Positions 42,684-54,000 of a stretch of DNA of 59,882 nucleotides are shown piece by piece. The notes beneath the pieces are model-generated. The model ran no database searches. It saw nothing but the letters and a program-made list of their open reading frames with translations, and had not been told where the DNA came from. Position 1 is the first letter of the stretch, and each line of letters begins with the position of its first letter. The stretch comes from Symbiodinium natans. Lineage: Eukaryota > Sar > Dinophyceae > Suessiales > Symbiodiniaceae. The stretch is from NCBI GenBank assembly GCA_905221605.1, contig CAJNDS010000324.1, positions 262,501 through 322,382 of the forward strand, in the 5' to 3' direction. Made by a program: the position numbers and the translations under genes.

Positions 42684-45600
42684 GGTGTAGGGCGGTGCAC
42701 GGCGGTAGCTTCAGGATTGTCAGGGCTCTTGCTCGACGATGCTTAAGGTTTTGCTTTTTTTTGTTGGTGTTTGGGACTTTCATTTTCAGGTCTAGGATTG
42801 AGGTTGGTAGATTTGTGTGCTGCAAGAGGGCGACAGGTCATGGAAGCACAGTTGAAAGTCCCAACATGAACCACGACCCTGAACGCTTGGGTTTAGGGTT
42901 TTGGGTTTAGGGTTGAGGGTCGAGGGTTTGGGGCTCCCTGAAGGCTACCCCTAGACCCTCGGGTCAGAAACTCCCCGGCCAAGAACAAGAGTGCCGAACC
43001 CGATGCCCTGACCATTCACGCCCAAACGCCGAACTAAGCTCCTAAACCCTGAGCCCGAAACGATAACCCTCAGCCCCAGACCCTGAATCCCACACCCTAC
43101 ACCCTGTCCCTTGTCTTCCTCAACCCTACATGAAAACCTCTGAACACCCTGTTCCAGGCCTTAGCGGACCGTGCTGAAGCCGACCTCGAGGATCCTTCGC
43201 CATGTATGTGTGTGTGTGTCCCTCAACCCTAAACCCTAAACCCTCAACCCTAAACCCTAAGCCCTAAGCCCTAAGCCTTAAACCCTAAACCCTAGATCCT
43301 AGATCCTAGACCCTAAACCCTAAGCTTCTCTTCAAATGGGGGGGGGAAGGAGGGGGGCGTTGGGGGGGGGGGGGGGGGTAACGGTAGGGTTTAGGGCTTA
43401 GGTTTTAGGGTTTAGGGTCCAGGGGTTGGGGTTTGGGGATTCAATCTTGGCACCCCTTTTGGTGCCCTAGGCGATGAGGCGCATACTCCGATCTGGACTG
43501 TACTTGCGCGCATTGGTAAGTTAGGGTTTAGGGTTCAGGGTTTAGGGTTTGGGGTTTAGGGTTTAGGGTTTGGGGTTTAGGGTTTAGGGTTTAGGGTTCG
43601 GGGTTTAGGTTTTTGGTTTTAGGGTTTAGCGCGGGCATATTCTTAAGTTAGTTGGTTGCAGTTGCCATTTTGAAGAGTGGTTCTGGTTGGGGCCTAGGCT
43701 TAGACGCTTAAGGTTTTCACAGCTGGGATTTTCTTCGCCCTAGACCCGAAACCCTAAACTCTAGGCCCGAAACCCGGAACCTTCAACCCAAAACCCCAAA
43801 CCCTGAACCCGAAACCCTGAAGCCAAAGCCCTAAACGCTAAACCCTAAACCCTATATCCTAAACCCTGAACCTAAATCTTCAACCCTGTGACCCAGGAGC
43901 TGGAGAATCGCGATTACACCAAGACGCTGGGCGGCACATGCGGGGTCATAGCACCCCTGAAGCCAAGCACTGAAGTGAAGGTGTAGGGTTTAGGGTTTAG
44001 TGTTCAGGGTTCAGGGTTTGCTTTTTGGGCGTGAGGTGTGACCGGTGTGAGAGTTGCAGGGATCAGGGGTCCTTAATCCCTGAACCTTGTAGACCCTACG
44101 CCTCTCTTATAGGCATCCCTTTAGGGTTCAGGGTTTAGGGTTTAGGGTTTAGGGTTTAGGGTTTAGGGTGGACTATTGGGCTCAGGCTCAGGGCTGCAGA
44201 TTTCTAAGTGAAGCCTTGAGAACCCCACCTTGAACCCTAAACCCAAAACCCAAAACCCTAAGCCCTAAACCCTGAACCCCTGCGCTAGGATGGATAACCC
44301 GTCCCTCCTGCGATTCCTGGTGGATATGAAAGGACATGGACACAGGGTTCAAGGGTGGGGGTTTGGGGTTTGGGGTTTTAGGTCTTAGGGTTTAGGATTT
44401 AGAGTTTAGGGGTGGGGTTTAGGGGTAGGGTTTAGGGTTCAGGGGGTTTAGGGTTTAGGGCTTGGGGTGTAGGGCTTAGGGCTTAGGGCTTAGGGCTTAG
44501 GGCTTAGGGCTTAGGGCTTAGGGCTTAGGGCTTAGGGCTTAGGGCTTAGGGCTTAGGGCTTAGGTCTTAGGGCTTAGGGTGTAGGTTTAGGGTTTGGGGT
44601 TTGGGGTTTAGGGTTGAAGGCAGGTTCCCAAAGCCCTCAGCTCCATCCCCACCATTGCGGTTTTCTGAACCCCCCAAACCCTAACCCTAAGCACCCTTAA
44701 GCCCTGAGTCCATGAACTCCTAGACCTCCCAAAACCCCACAAACCTAAATGGGACAGCCCCAACAGCAGAAGCATGGGGCTTTGCGAACATGCAGGGTAC
44801 CTGCATGGAGTTCTCCGACCCCATCGGTCGTGGAAGCATAAACCCTAAACCCTCAAACCCTCAAACCCTCAAACCCTCAAACCCTCAAACCCTCAAACCC
44901 TCAAACCCTCAAACCCTCAAACCCTCAAACCCTCAAACCCTCAAACCCTCAAACCCTCAAACCCTCCAACCCTCAAACCCTCAAACCCTCAAACCCTCAA
45001 ACCCTCAAACCCTCAAACCCTCAAACCCTCAAACCCTCAAACCCTCAAACCCTCAAACCCTCAAACCCTCAAACCCTCAAACCCTCAAACCCTCAAACCC
45101 TCAAACCCTGAACCCTAAACCCTAAACCCTAAATAACCCAAAACCCAAAACCCGAAACCCAAAACCCTAAACCCTAAACCCTAAGCCCTAAACCCTAAAC
45201 CCCGGCCCCCAAGCCTCCAGACCCAGGAAAGCAGGCGGACTCGAGCCAAGAGGGATAAACCCCGCCCACAGGTTCTCAGGCCCTGACTGTTCCCCTTATG
45301 CCATCGACCCCTAAAAGTGCGAGACCACGCGGGTATTTCCCGAAATAGGGGACCCCTTATTCTACCCCCAAACTACGTAATTGAGACACAAGGTACTGTA
45401 CCCCTGTTTTTCGGAATCCCTCATCATGTGAGCCCAGAAAACCCAAAGCGACGACACTTTCCCGTTTCGCGGGCACCGACTTGAAGAAGTGCGGGCGTCT
45501 TTGGAAAACTCCTCATTCATCAAAGCTTCAGTTGCAAAACTGCGAAACTCCACTTCTAGACCCAGATGATGCTTGTACCACTGCTTCATGTGGGTAGTTC

Positions 45601-48046
45601 TAATCTAGAGAGCCACCCTCATGAAGGTTTTTAGGGTGTGCAGAGCTCAGGGTTTAGGGGAGTCTCAGGCTGGGAAGGGCCTTCGGGGCAACTTGAGCTT
45701 CAGAGCCAGCCCGCAGCACACAGGAGAAGCGACCTCGGGAAAGCAGCTGCGCGACGACATGATCACCATGCTCATTGCCGGGCATGCTCCTTGGCGAAGG
45801 AACCCCGAAGCAAAGCAACCCCAATCAAGGCCCCAAACCCCAAAACTTGCCACTCCGAACTTCGGGGGCTGAAAGATGCCCCAAACCCCCAACCCCAGAC
45901 CTTAAACCCTGAACCTTAACCTCCAGGCACAAATCCAGGACTCCCAAGCCCTTTCGGCCCCGAAGGTCCTTTGGGGGGGCGGGGATTGGGGGCGGGGGGG
46001 GGTGGGGGGTTGGCGGGTTTGGGGCTGGGGGGGTTGGGGGCGGGGCGGGGGTATTACGTCCATCAAGATGGCGACCCTGCCCAAAACATCGGAAAATACA
46101 GCGTTTTTGCCAAGGGATGTTTGACGTTTCTGGAACAAGACACGAGGTCACAAGCGTTCGTGCCCCGGGCGACAATGCCCACAACACTCGTATTTACAGC
46201 ATTTTTGCTTCTCTATACAACATAGTATGGAAGAAGACTCGCGGTCACAAGCACTAATGCCTTTGGCGAAGATGCCGCAACACTGGTATTTGCAGCATGT
46301 TTGCCTCTCTGTACACATTGTGCCTCTTTGTACAACATAAGCGCAAGAACGCCGTGTGCAGTGTTTTCGTGCGAAAACAGCGTTCGAAAAGCAAGCGCTT
46401 TTTTGGGTGCCATGCGCGCGTCTCGAAACATCGCTGTGCGCAGTGTTTTCGCGCTCACGAGCACCGAACCCATGGTGCCAGTGATGATTTTGACCATAGT
46501 CAAAATGCGTCCCGCGAATGCGACACGCAAAAAACCTCCAGTTTTCGGCGTTTTCTTAAGACACGCGCAAAACGTGCGGGGCCGCAATGGACGGCGTTAC
46601 CTGGTTTAGGGTTTAGGGTTTAGGTTGTAGGGTTTAGGGTTTAGGGTTCAGGGTGTAGGGTTTAGGGCTCTAAGTTCCGAGGAGACGACGGCATCTGCCC
46701 TGACATGGGCGCTGTTCGAGCTTGCCCAGCTCCGCAACGGCAATGGCTTCGTTCAGTGGGTTTTCACATATATATATATACATTATTTGTTATTATTTTG
46801 TGTGTGTGTGTGTGTGTGTGTCTGTGTGTCTGTGTGTGTTCTGGGCAAAAGGGCTTCAACGGATACAAGGGCCTTCTGGATCTAACGAAGGTGCTATATG
46901 CGGGTTTAATTGAGGGGTTTCTGGGCATTATGAGTTTTCACGCTTTGTTGTTTTTTTGACAGGTCTTTGCACGTTTGTGTTTTGCTCGCAACCGCTCGGT
47001 TGCTCCAGGGTTTGATGAGAGTTTCGGGGGCTTTGCAGGGTCTAGGGTTTAAAGGATTAGTTCCAGTGTTTCAGGGTTTAGGGATGAGGGGTTGAAGGTC
47101 TTAAGTGGCCTTCTGTCGTTAGGGTTGTTGAGGGTGTCTTGGAAGTTCTACAGCCCTGTAGGGCTGGCGGCATTTGAACTGTGCTTTGCGGCTTTAAGAC
47201 TGTCTTGGGAACGGTGACAGGCAAGAGTATATATATATATATGTATATATATGTGTATATATTTATGATCACCCCCCCATGGTCCATATCTGTCTTTTTC
47301 TTGCTTGCCCGTTCTGCACCTGTGCTTACTTACACCTGTGATTGAAGTGAAAAACACCGGTATTTACGATACTTTCTTGTCTTGCTATGTCTGAAGCCAG
47401 AACTTGTTATTCATTACATAAAGTTTTAAACAACAGAAATCTGCAAACCGAATCCGTTTGTGGATTTGCTTTTGTGCGGTTTGCGAATCTCTGTTATTCA
47501 CTCTATACTCTTCAACATTATTAACCAATTAGATAAAATTACTTTATACAGTTTTTACAATGCATAAACATAAAAGACGAAGTGAAGGGGTTTTATTTAA
47601 AGCTCCTAACACAAGAAGCAGACTACATACTGAAGTTAGAGACGAATTAGCGGGGACAGAGACATTCTTAACGGACACGCAAGGACTTAAATTAGCATAC
47701 AAGACGCACCAGACTAAGCGTTATAAAGATGTAGATAAGTTCATTCAAGACGGTTTTATTGAAATAGACGGAAAATTACTGGAATTTGAATCACTGATGT
47801 TATAAGTCATAATTTAACTGGGTTCAACAGTGGGACAACAAATAGTCAATGATTGTGGTAATGTATTCAGAAGTCGTAGTTGTGGTTCTGTTTTTGTCTC
47901 AGGACAACGATTCAGAAGACACGGGGACACATTTAAGAATATGAAAAGCAGGAGGCCCAGTTAGTATGTTTGATAAAGGAAGTATTAATTACAACCCCTA
48001 AACCCGAAACCCTAAACCCTAAACCCTAAACCCTAAACCCTATAAC

Positions 48047-48080
<34 letters not shown>

Positions 48081-51000
48081 GGAATCCTGAGCTCATGAGC
48101 CGGCTCCAGAAGGTGGGTGAGGGAGGGGGGGTCGGGATCGGGGTTTGGGGTTTGGGGTTTGGGGTTTGGGGTTTGGGGTTTAGGGTCTAGGGTTTAGGGT
48201 TTAGGGTTTAGGGTTTAGGGTTTAGGGTTTAGGGTTTAGGGTTTAGGGTTTAGGGTTCGGGGAGAGCGTAGGGAGTTCGGGTTGACTTCAGGTACTTTTT
48301 TTGTTGGAGGGGGCGGGAGGGAGGGCCTTAGTTTGTTTGTTTCGGAGGCTTCGGGCGGCCTTGGGACTTCAGGCTTCGCCCCTAAACCCTAAGCCTTAAA
48401 CCCCAATCCGTAGTCCCTTAACTCTAAACCCTAAACCCTAAACCCTAAACCCTGAACCTTAAACCCAATCCGTAGTCCCTAAACCCTAAACTCTAAACCT
48501 CTAAACCCTAAACCTTAAACCCTAATCCCTAAACCTCAACCCTAAATAGGATTTCAGTGTGACGGCTTCGGGGGCTCTAGGTTCGGGGCCCCGTGGCCCT
48601 GGGCATTTTCTGGGCCCTGAAGCCCTACAGCCCGTAGCAACTTTCATCCCTAAACCCTACACCCCAAACCCGATCGCCACGTCTGGTGTGAGGAGGTTGA
48701 CAGTGTCTTGGGAGATCGCGCCAAGCCCACGTACGAGGACCTCTGCTTGCTAGCCTAGAACCTTCCTGAAGCCCTAAACCCTAAACCCCAAACCCTAAAC
48801 CCTAAACCCTAACCCCAAAACCCGAAACCCGAAACCGTAACCCCTAAACCCTAAACCCTAAACCCTAAACCCTAAACCCTAAACCCTAAACCCTAAACCC
48901 TAAACCCTAAACCCTAAACCCTAAACCCTAAACCCTAAACCCTAAACCCTAAACCTAAAACCTAAACCCTAAACCCTAAACCCTAAACCCTAAACCCTAA
49001 ACCCTAAACCCTAAACCCTAAACCCTAAACCCTAAACCCTAAACCCTAAACCCTAAACCCTAAACCCTAAACCCTAAACCCTAAACCCTAAACCCTAAGC
49101 CTGAACCCTAAACCTTTAGCCCCCAAACATGCCAGGGTTTTAGGCTTCAAGGCTTTCGGGTCTTGGGCTCTAAGGGCTCTTGGGTGTTAGGGTCTTAGGG
49201 TTTTGGCGTTTTGGGGCTTTCGGGGCTTTTGGGTGTGTAGGGAATTTTAGCATTGACTTGTGCAGGGATTCTACGGGATGGCCTCCTCGACCCCGACGCT
49301 TTCGTGGGTTTGGGGTGTTTAGGGTTTAGGGTTTAGGGTTTAGGGTTTAGGGTTTAGGGTTTAGGGTTTAGGGTTTAGGGTTTAGGGTTTAGGGTTTCGG
49401 GTTTAGGGTTTAGGGGTTGGGGGGTTTAGTAAGTTTTAGGGCAGAGGCCGAAGCCCGAGCTCTGAAGCTAAACCCTAAACCCTAAACCCTAAACCCTAAA
49501 CCCTAAACCCTAAACCCTAAACCCTAAACCCTAAACCCTAAACCCTAAACCCGATAAGCCTCAAGTCCCACTGACAAGAGGACATCAAGAAGATGGAGTT
49601 GGTCCGGCTCTGCGTAGCGGAGTCGCTGCGGATGTACCCCGCGCCCTGGCTGCTGGCTCATTGTCGCGGATGCTGCTCTTTGCTTAAGAACCCCAAAAGA
49701 AGTCAAAATAGTAATCCCTATATTTCCCGTAAGAAGGAATCATATTCTTGTTTTTTTTCGGGGTTCTTAAGCAATTAGTAGGATGCGCGGGTGCTTAGGG
49801 TTTGGGGTCTCCGGCTGACGCGACTCAACAGGAGCCTCCTCTGCTCATCCGGCGCGCGCTGGAAGAGGCTGCGAGTTTGATTTTTTGGAGCTAAGGTTTC
49901 AGGTGTTGTGGCCTCAAGATTGGTGAAGGTTCCAGTATTTTGTGGCCTTAAGATTAGTTAAGGTTAAAGTATTTTGTGGCCTTAAGATTAGTGAAGGTTC
50001 CAGTATTTTGTGGCCTTAAGATTGATTAAGTTTCCATCGCTTGCGGCCTTAAGTTGGCGAGTTAGGGGGCCCTTGAGGTGGCTTTGGGTTAAGGGCAGGC
50101 GATACTTGGAGGTTCTTGTTATCCAACTGCAGCTGTACTTTATAAGCCCCTAAAGTGCCCTAATATGGTTAGAAGTACAGTAATAAGTACGGGTTATAAT
50201 TGGTTAATAAGCACCATGAACCTCCAAGTAGCGCAGAAGTCCACCAGAAGCCCAGGAGGCGCAGCAGCCCTTGGTTGGTGGCACTGTAGGGATGTCGGGT
50301 GCGCAGATTAGGGTCTAGGGGCCCTAGGCCCTAGGCCCTAAGCCCTAAGCCCTAAGCCCTAAGCCCTAAGCCCTAAGCCCTAAGCCCTAAGCCCTAAGCC
50401 CTAAGCCCTAAGCCCTAAGCCCTAAGCCCTAAGCCCTAAGCCCTAGGCCCTCAGCCCTAAGCCCTAAGCCCTAAGCCCTAAGCCCTAATTAAGCCCTAAG
50501 CACTAAGCCCTAAGCATTATAGGGTTGCCCTACAACCCTGAAACTTGCTCGCCAGGATGTGTTGCCGGGCGGGGCCTCCGGACACGAAACGAAGGTGCTG
50601 CGAGGCCGGGGCGTGCCCCTCTGTAGGGTTTAGGGTTTAGGGTTTAGGGTTTAGGGTTTAGGGTTTAGGGTTTAGGGTTTAGGGTTTAGGGTTTAGGCTT
50701 TAGGCTTTAGGCTTTAGGCTTTAGGGTTTAGGGTTTAGGGTTTAGGACTTCAGGGCTTCAGGCCTTTAGCTAGCATATGTGCGTTTTCGCGGCTTGCTCG
50801 CTGTTTAGAGTTGAGGTCTTGTCGGGTTTAGCGCTAAACCCTAAACCCTAAACCCTACACCCTAAACCCTAAACCCTAAACCCTAAACCCGAAACCCCAA
50901 ACCCTCCGGTGGCGCGGCGCCTTGTTACCAACGCCCAAGTTTCGGCGTTCCGTCAGGGTGAGGGTTCAGATTTAGGGTTCAGGGTTTGGCGTTCAGGGTT

Positions 51001-54000
51001 CAGGGTTTGGGGGCTGAGGGTTTAGGGTTCAGGGTTTGGGTTTTAGAGTTTAGGGTTCTGGGCTCAGGGTTTAGGTTTTTGGGGTTTAGGGTTTGTGGGG
51101 CAGGGTTTGGGGTTTTACGGTTCAGGTTTAGCGGTTTAGCAGATTTTCGCCGTGTGACAGCCGAACTTTAAAATCAAACCTAAGTTCAAGTTCGTCTTGA
51201 TCAGGCATGGACTTCTTCGTGTCTATCTACAACCTCCAGCGCGACGAGAAGTACTGGCCGAACGCGAACACGTTCGATCCGGACCTGCTTGTAGCCAGCC
51301 CAATAAACCCCTATAAACGCCATATGCGTGTTTCGGGGTACCCCTATTTTGATAAAAGCCCTAAACCCTAAACCCTAGACCCTAAACCCTAAACCCTAAA
51401 CCTTCTTAAGGGAACAATCATGGGAAAGTGTCGATAAGTGCTACCAGCTCGTTTGTTGCTGTGCTGAAAGGCTTCTCCCAAAGACCAACCAAGCCCGAAA
51501 CCCCAAAAGGACCGCTTCAAGCGCAAGTACACCAACCCCGACATTCCGGGATGGGCAGGCGCCTGATCTGTTGAGAAGGTTGGCGGTGTCGGGACCCTAA
51601 ACCCTAAGCCCTAAGCCCTAAGCCCTAAACCCTAAACCTAAACCCTAAACCCTAACCCAACAAACCCTATAGACCCAAAACCCTGAACCCTTGCCGGCGT
51701 GAGGTTGAGGGCTCGCAGTCCCCACCGAGTTGGCAAGCTCTGATCTGAGAACCCCAAAAGACCCGGACTCTGCTCCAAAACCTCTGCGGCTGTGCACCCT
51801 CAACCGGGTTTAGGGCTTAGTGGAGTTTAGGGTTTAGGGTTTAGGGTTTAGGGTTTAGGGTTTAGGGCTCCAGCGCCGCCTTTCTAGGGCTTAGGTTCCG
51901 ACACACCCACAGGCTTCAACCCTAAATGCCCCGGAGCAGGGGTTTAGGGTTTAGGGTTTAGGATTTAGGGTTTGGGAATTAGGGTTGAGGGTTTAGCATC
52001 AGTTGGGCCCAAGACCCAAACAGTGCCTACGATGACCTACAACATGTACGAACAAAGAAAGTCCGTACATAATTTTAGACGGTCGCATAGCTGTACCCTA
52101 AACCCTAAACCCTAAACTCAGGGCCTAGGCCGATGGGCCCGGTACTGGAACACGTTCTTTTTGGGACCAGTATCGGTCCCCTTGACTTGGGGGCGGCTAG
52201 CCTTTTTGGGGGGGTACCCGGGCCCCTAGGACAGGAGGACCCGGACCCCTCGCCGCAGCGTGCTCAGGGACCAGGGGGCCCAGGCAGGGCGGGTGCTCAA
52301 AATGGCCCGCCCTGGAATCCTTGGCCCGCTGGCTCTGGTTTGCCTAGCCGGCCGAGCCCTAAGCTGGAGACCTTGCTGGCACCTCCTGCAACCCTCCCTA
52401 AAACTGCCTCCCGACCCCTGAATTGAAACTGAATAAGTTTAGAGAAGTGGACTGAGTTTAAGCCTAAACCCTAAAAGGAACAGGTTTGGGTGGCTTTGCC
52501 ACCTTGGACGGCGTGGGGTGGGAGAAAAGTGTTAGATGGCCCTCCGCAATCGGGCCAAAGCTGCTCTTCGCACCTCACGAAGCTTTCGAGCTTGGTCCGA
52601 AACCTAACCTTCACAGCATCTACGCCCTACCACAGCAAAGCCTAAACCCTAGACCCTAAACCCTAAACCCTAAACCATAAACCCTAAGCCCGAAACCCTA
52701 AGCCCTAAACCTGCAAGGCTATGACCCGGAAAAGTGGAAGGGCCAGCTCTATCCCACCGAGCGCCTCGGTTTGCTCGTCGGCGAGGGCTTGGGAACCCGA
52801 AGCCTAAGGGGGTTTAGGGTTTAGGGTTTAGGGTATAAGTTTAGGGTTTAGGGTTTAGGGAAGGTTCATGGGTAGTTATAAGTAGGGTTGTTAGTACCTT
52901 GCTTGAACTACCCATGAGCCTTCAAGTATAGGCGTCAAGGGCTTAAGGTTTTGGAGGTTGGTGCCGTTCAACCTCAACTCTCTAAGAATTCACCCTATGG
53001 GGAACACCACCCCAAACCTGGACCCTTTAACTTGATAACTGCTTCTGTTGCTCACAATCGAACCAAACAAAGGCCGAATCCGAGTGTTCCAGTGTTCGGG
53101 GTTGAGGTGCTAGAAGACGAGGGTTGAGGCTCTAGGGTTTGTGGGGTTTATATGGTTTATAGGGTTTATGGGGTTTATAGGGTTTATAGGGTTTATAGTG
53201 TTTATCGGGTTTATAGGGTTGATAGGGTTTATAGGGCTTAAGGGTTCATAGGGTTTAGGGGTTCGTGAGTCCGATTAAGTTACCCTACCCTGTATCACAG
53301 GAAAGAGAGGTCTGAACAGTTGGGATGTTTTGTTATTTCCCCTGTTGGGTCTAAGAGGATCGTGCTTAGGAGTACTTTTCAGAGGTTTTAAGTTTCAAGG
53401 GCTACATATCCAGCATCGAAGCATACGTCCTCGAGGAGCTTAATATAGCAACCGCCAGGGCAAATAGGTCTTGGGATGGACTTGTGTTTGCCCCAAACCC
53501 TAAACCCTAAACCCTAAACCCTAAACCCTAAACCCTAAACCCTAAACCCTAAACCCTAAACCCTAAACCCTAAACCCTGAACCCCCTACACACTCGCACT
53601 ACACCCCCTAGACAGGTAGCCCTGGCCTGTTCCAGTAGGACCTAGTGGGCCGCCATACCCTTTTTGCGGTTTACGGTTTAGGGTTTAGGGTTTGGAACCA
53701 AGTGCCCTTATGAACCCGATTAGCTATCAAAGCGTGCCCTCTTTTATTCATTGAGTGCTCTGGGGACTAGTTCCTAAGCCCTAAGCCTTGAGAACCCCGA
53801 ACCCAAGACCTCAAGCTCTAAACCGCAAAGTCCAAACCCAAGACCCAAGACCCAAGACCCTAAACCCTAAACTTTAAACCCTAATTCTAAACCCTAAACC
53901 CTAAGCTCCAAATCCTACAAAGCCTCCTGCTCAAAGAGAGGATCGCCAGCGACTACGCTTTTCTCCCTTTCGGCGCCGGTCCCCGGAAGTGCCTCGATCT

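Larger units (their letters stand above)
39600..43060. repeat. Intron-3 tandem duplication, copy B
   Basis: Second copy of the segment at 34203-39070, in the same orientation and order. It lacks the 35.2-36.44 kb block and several arrays. It begins within a few bases of the sequence that in copy A is the intron-3 donor. Confidence 0.9.

Noticed and set aside
44790-45125. 111-aa frame repeating NPQTLKPS
   Set aside because: It is the translation of CCCTCAAA octamers; similar artefacts come from all telomere-like arrays.
45362-45589. 75-aa minus-strand frame
   Set aside because: Reasonable composition, but no family, no splice context and antisense within P450 intron 5; too weak to call.
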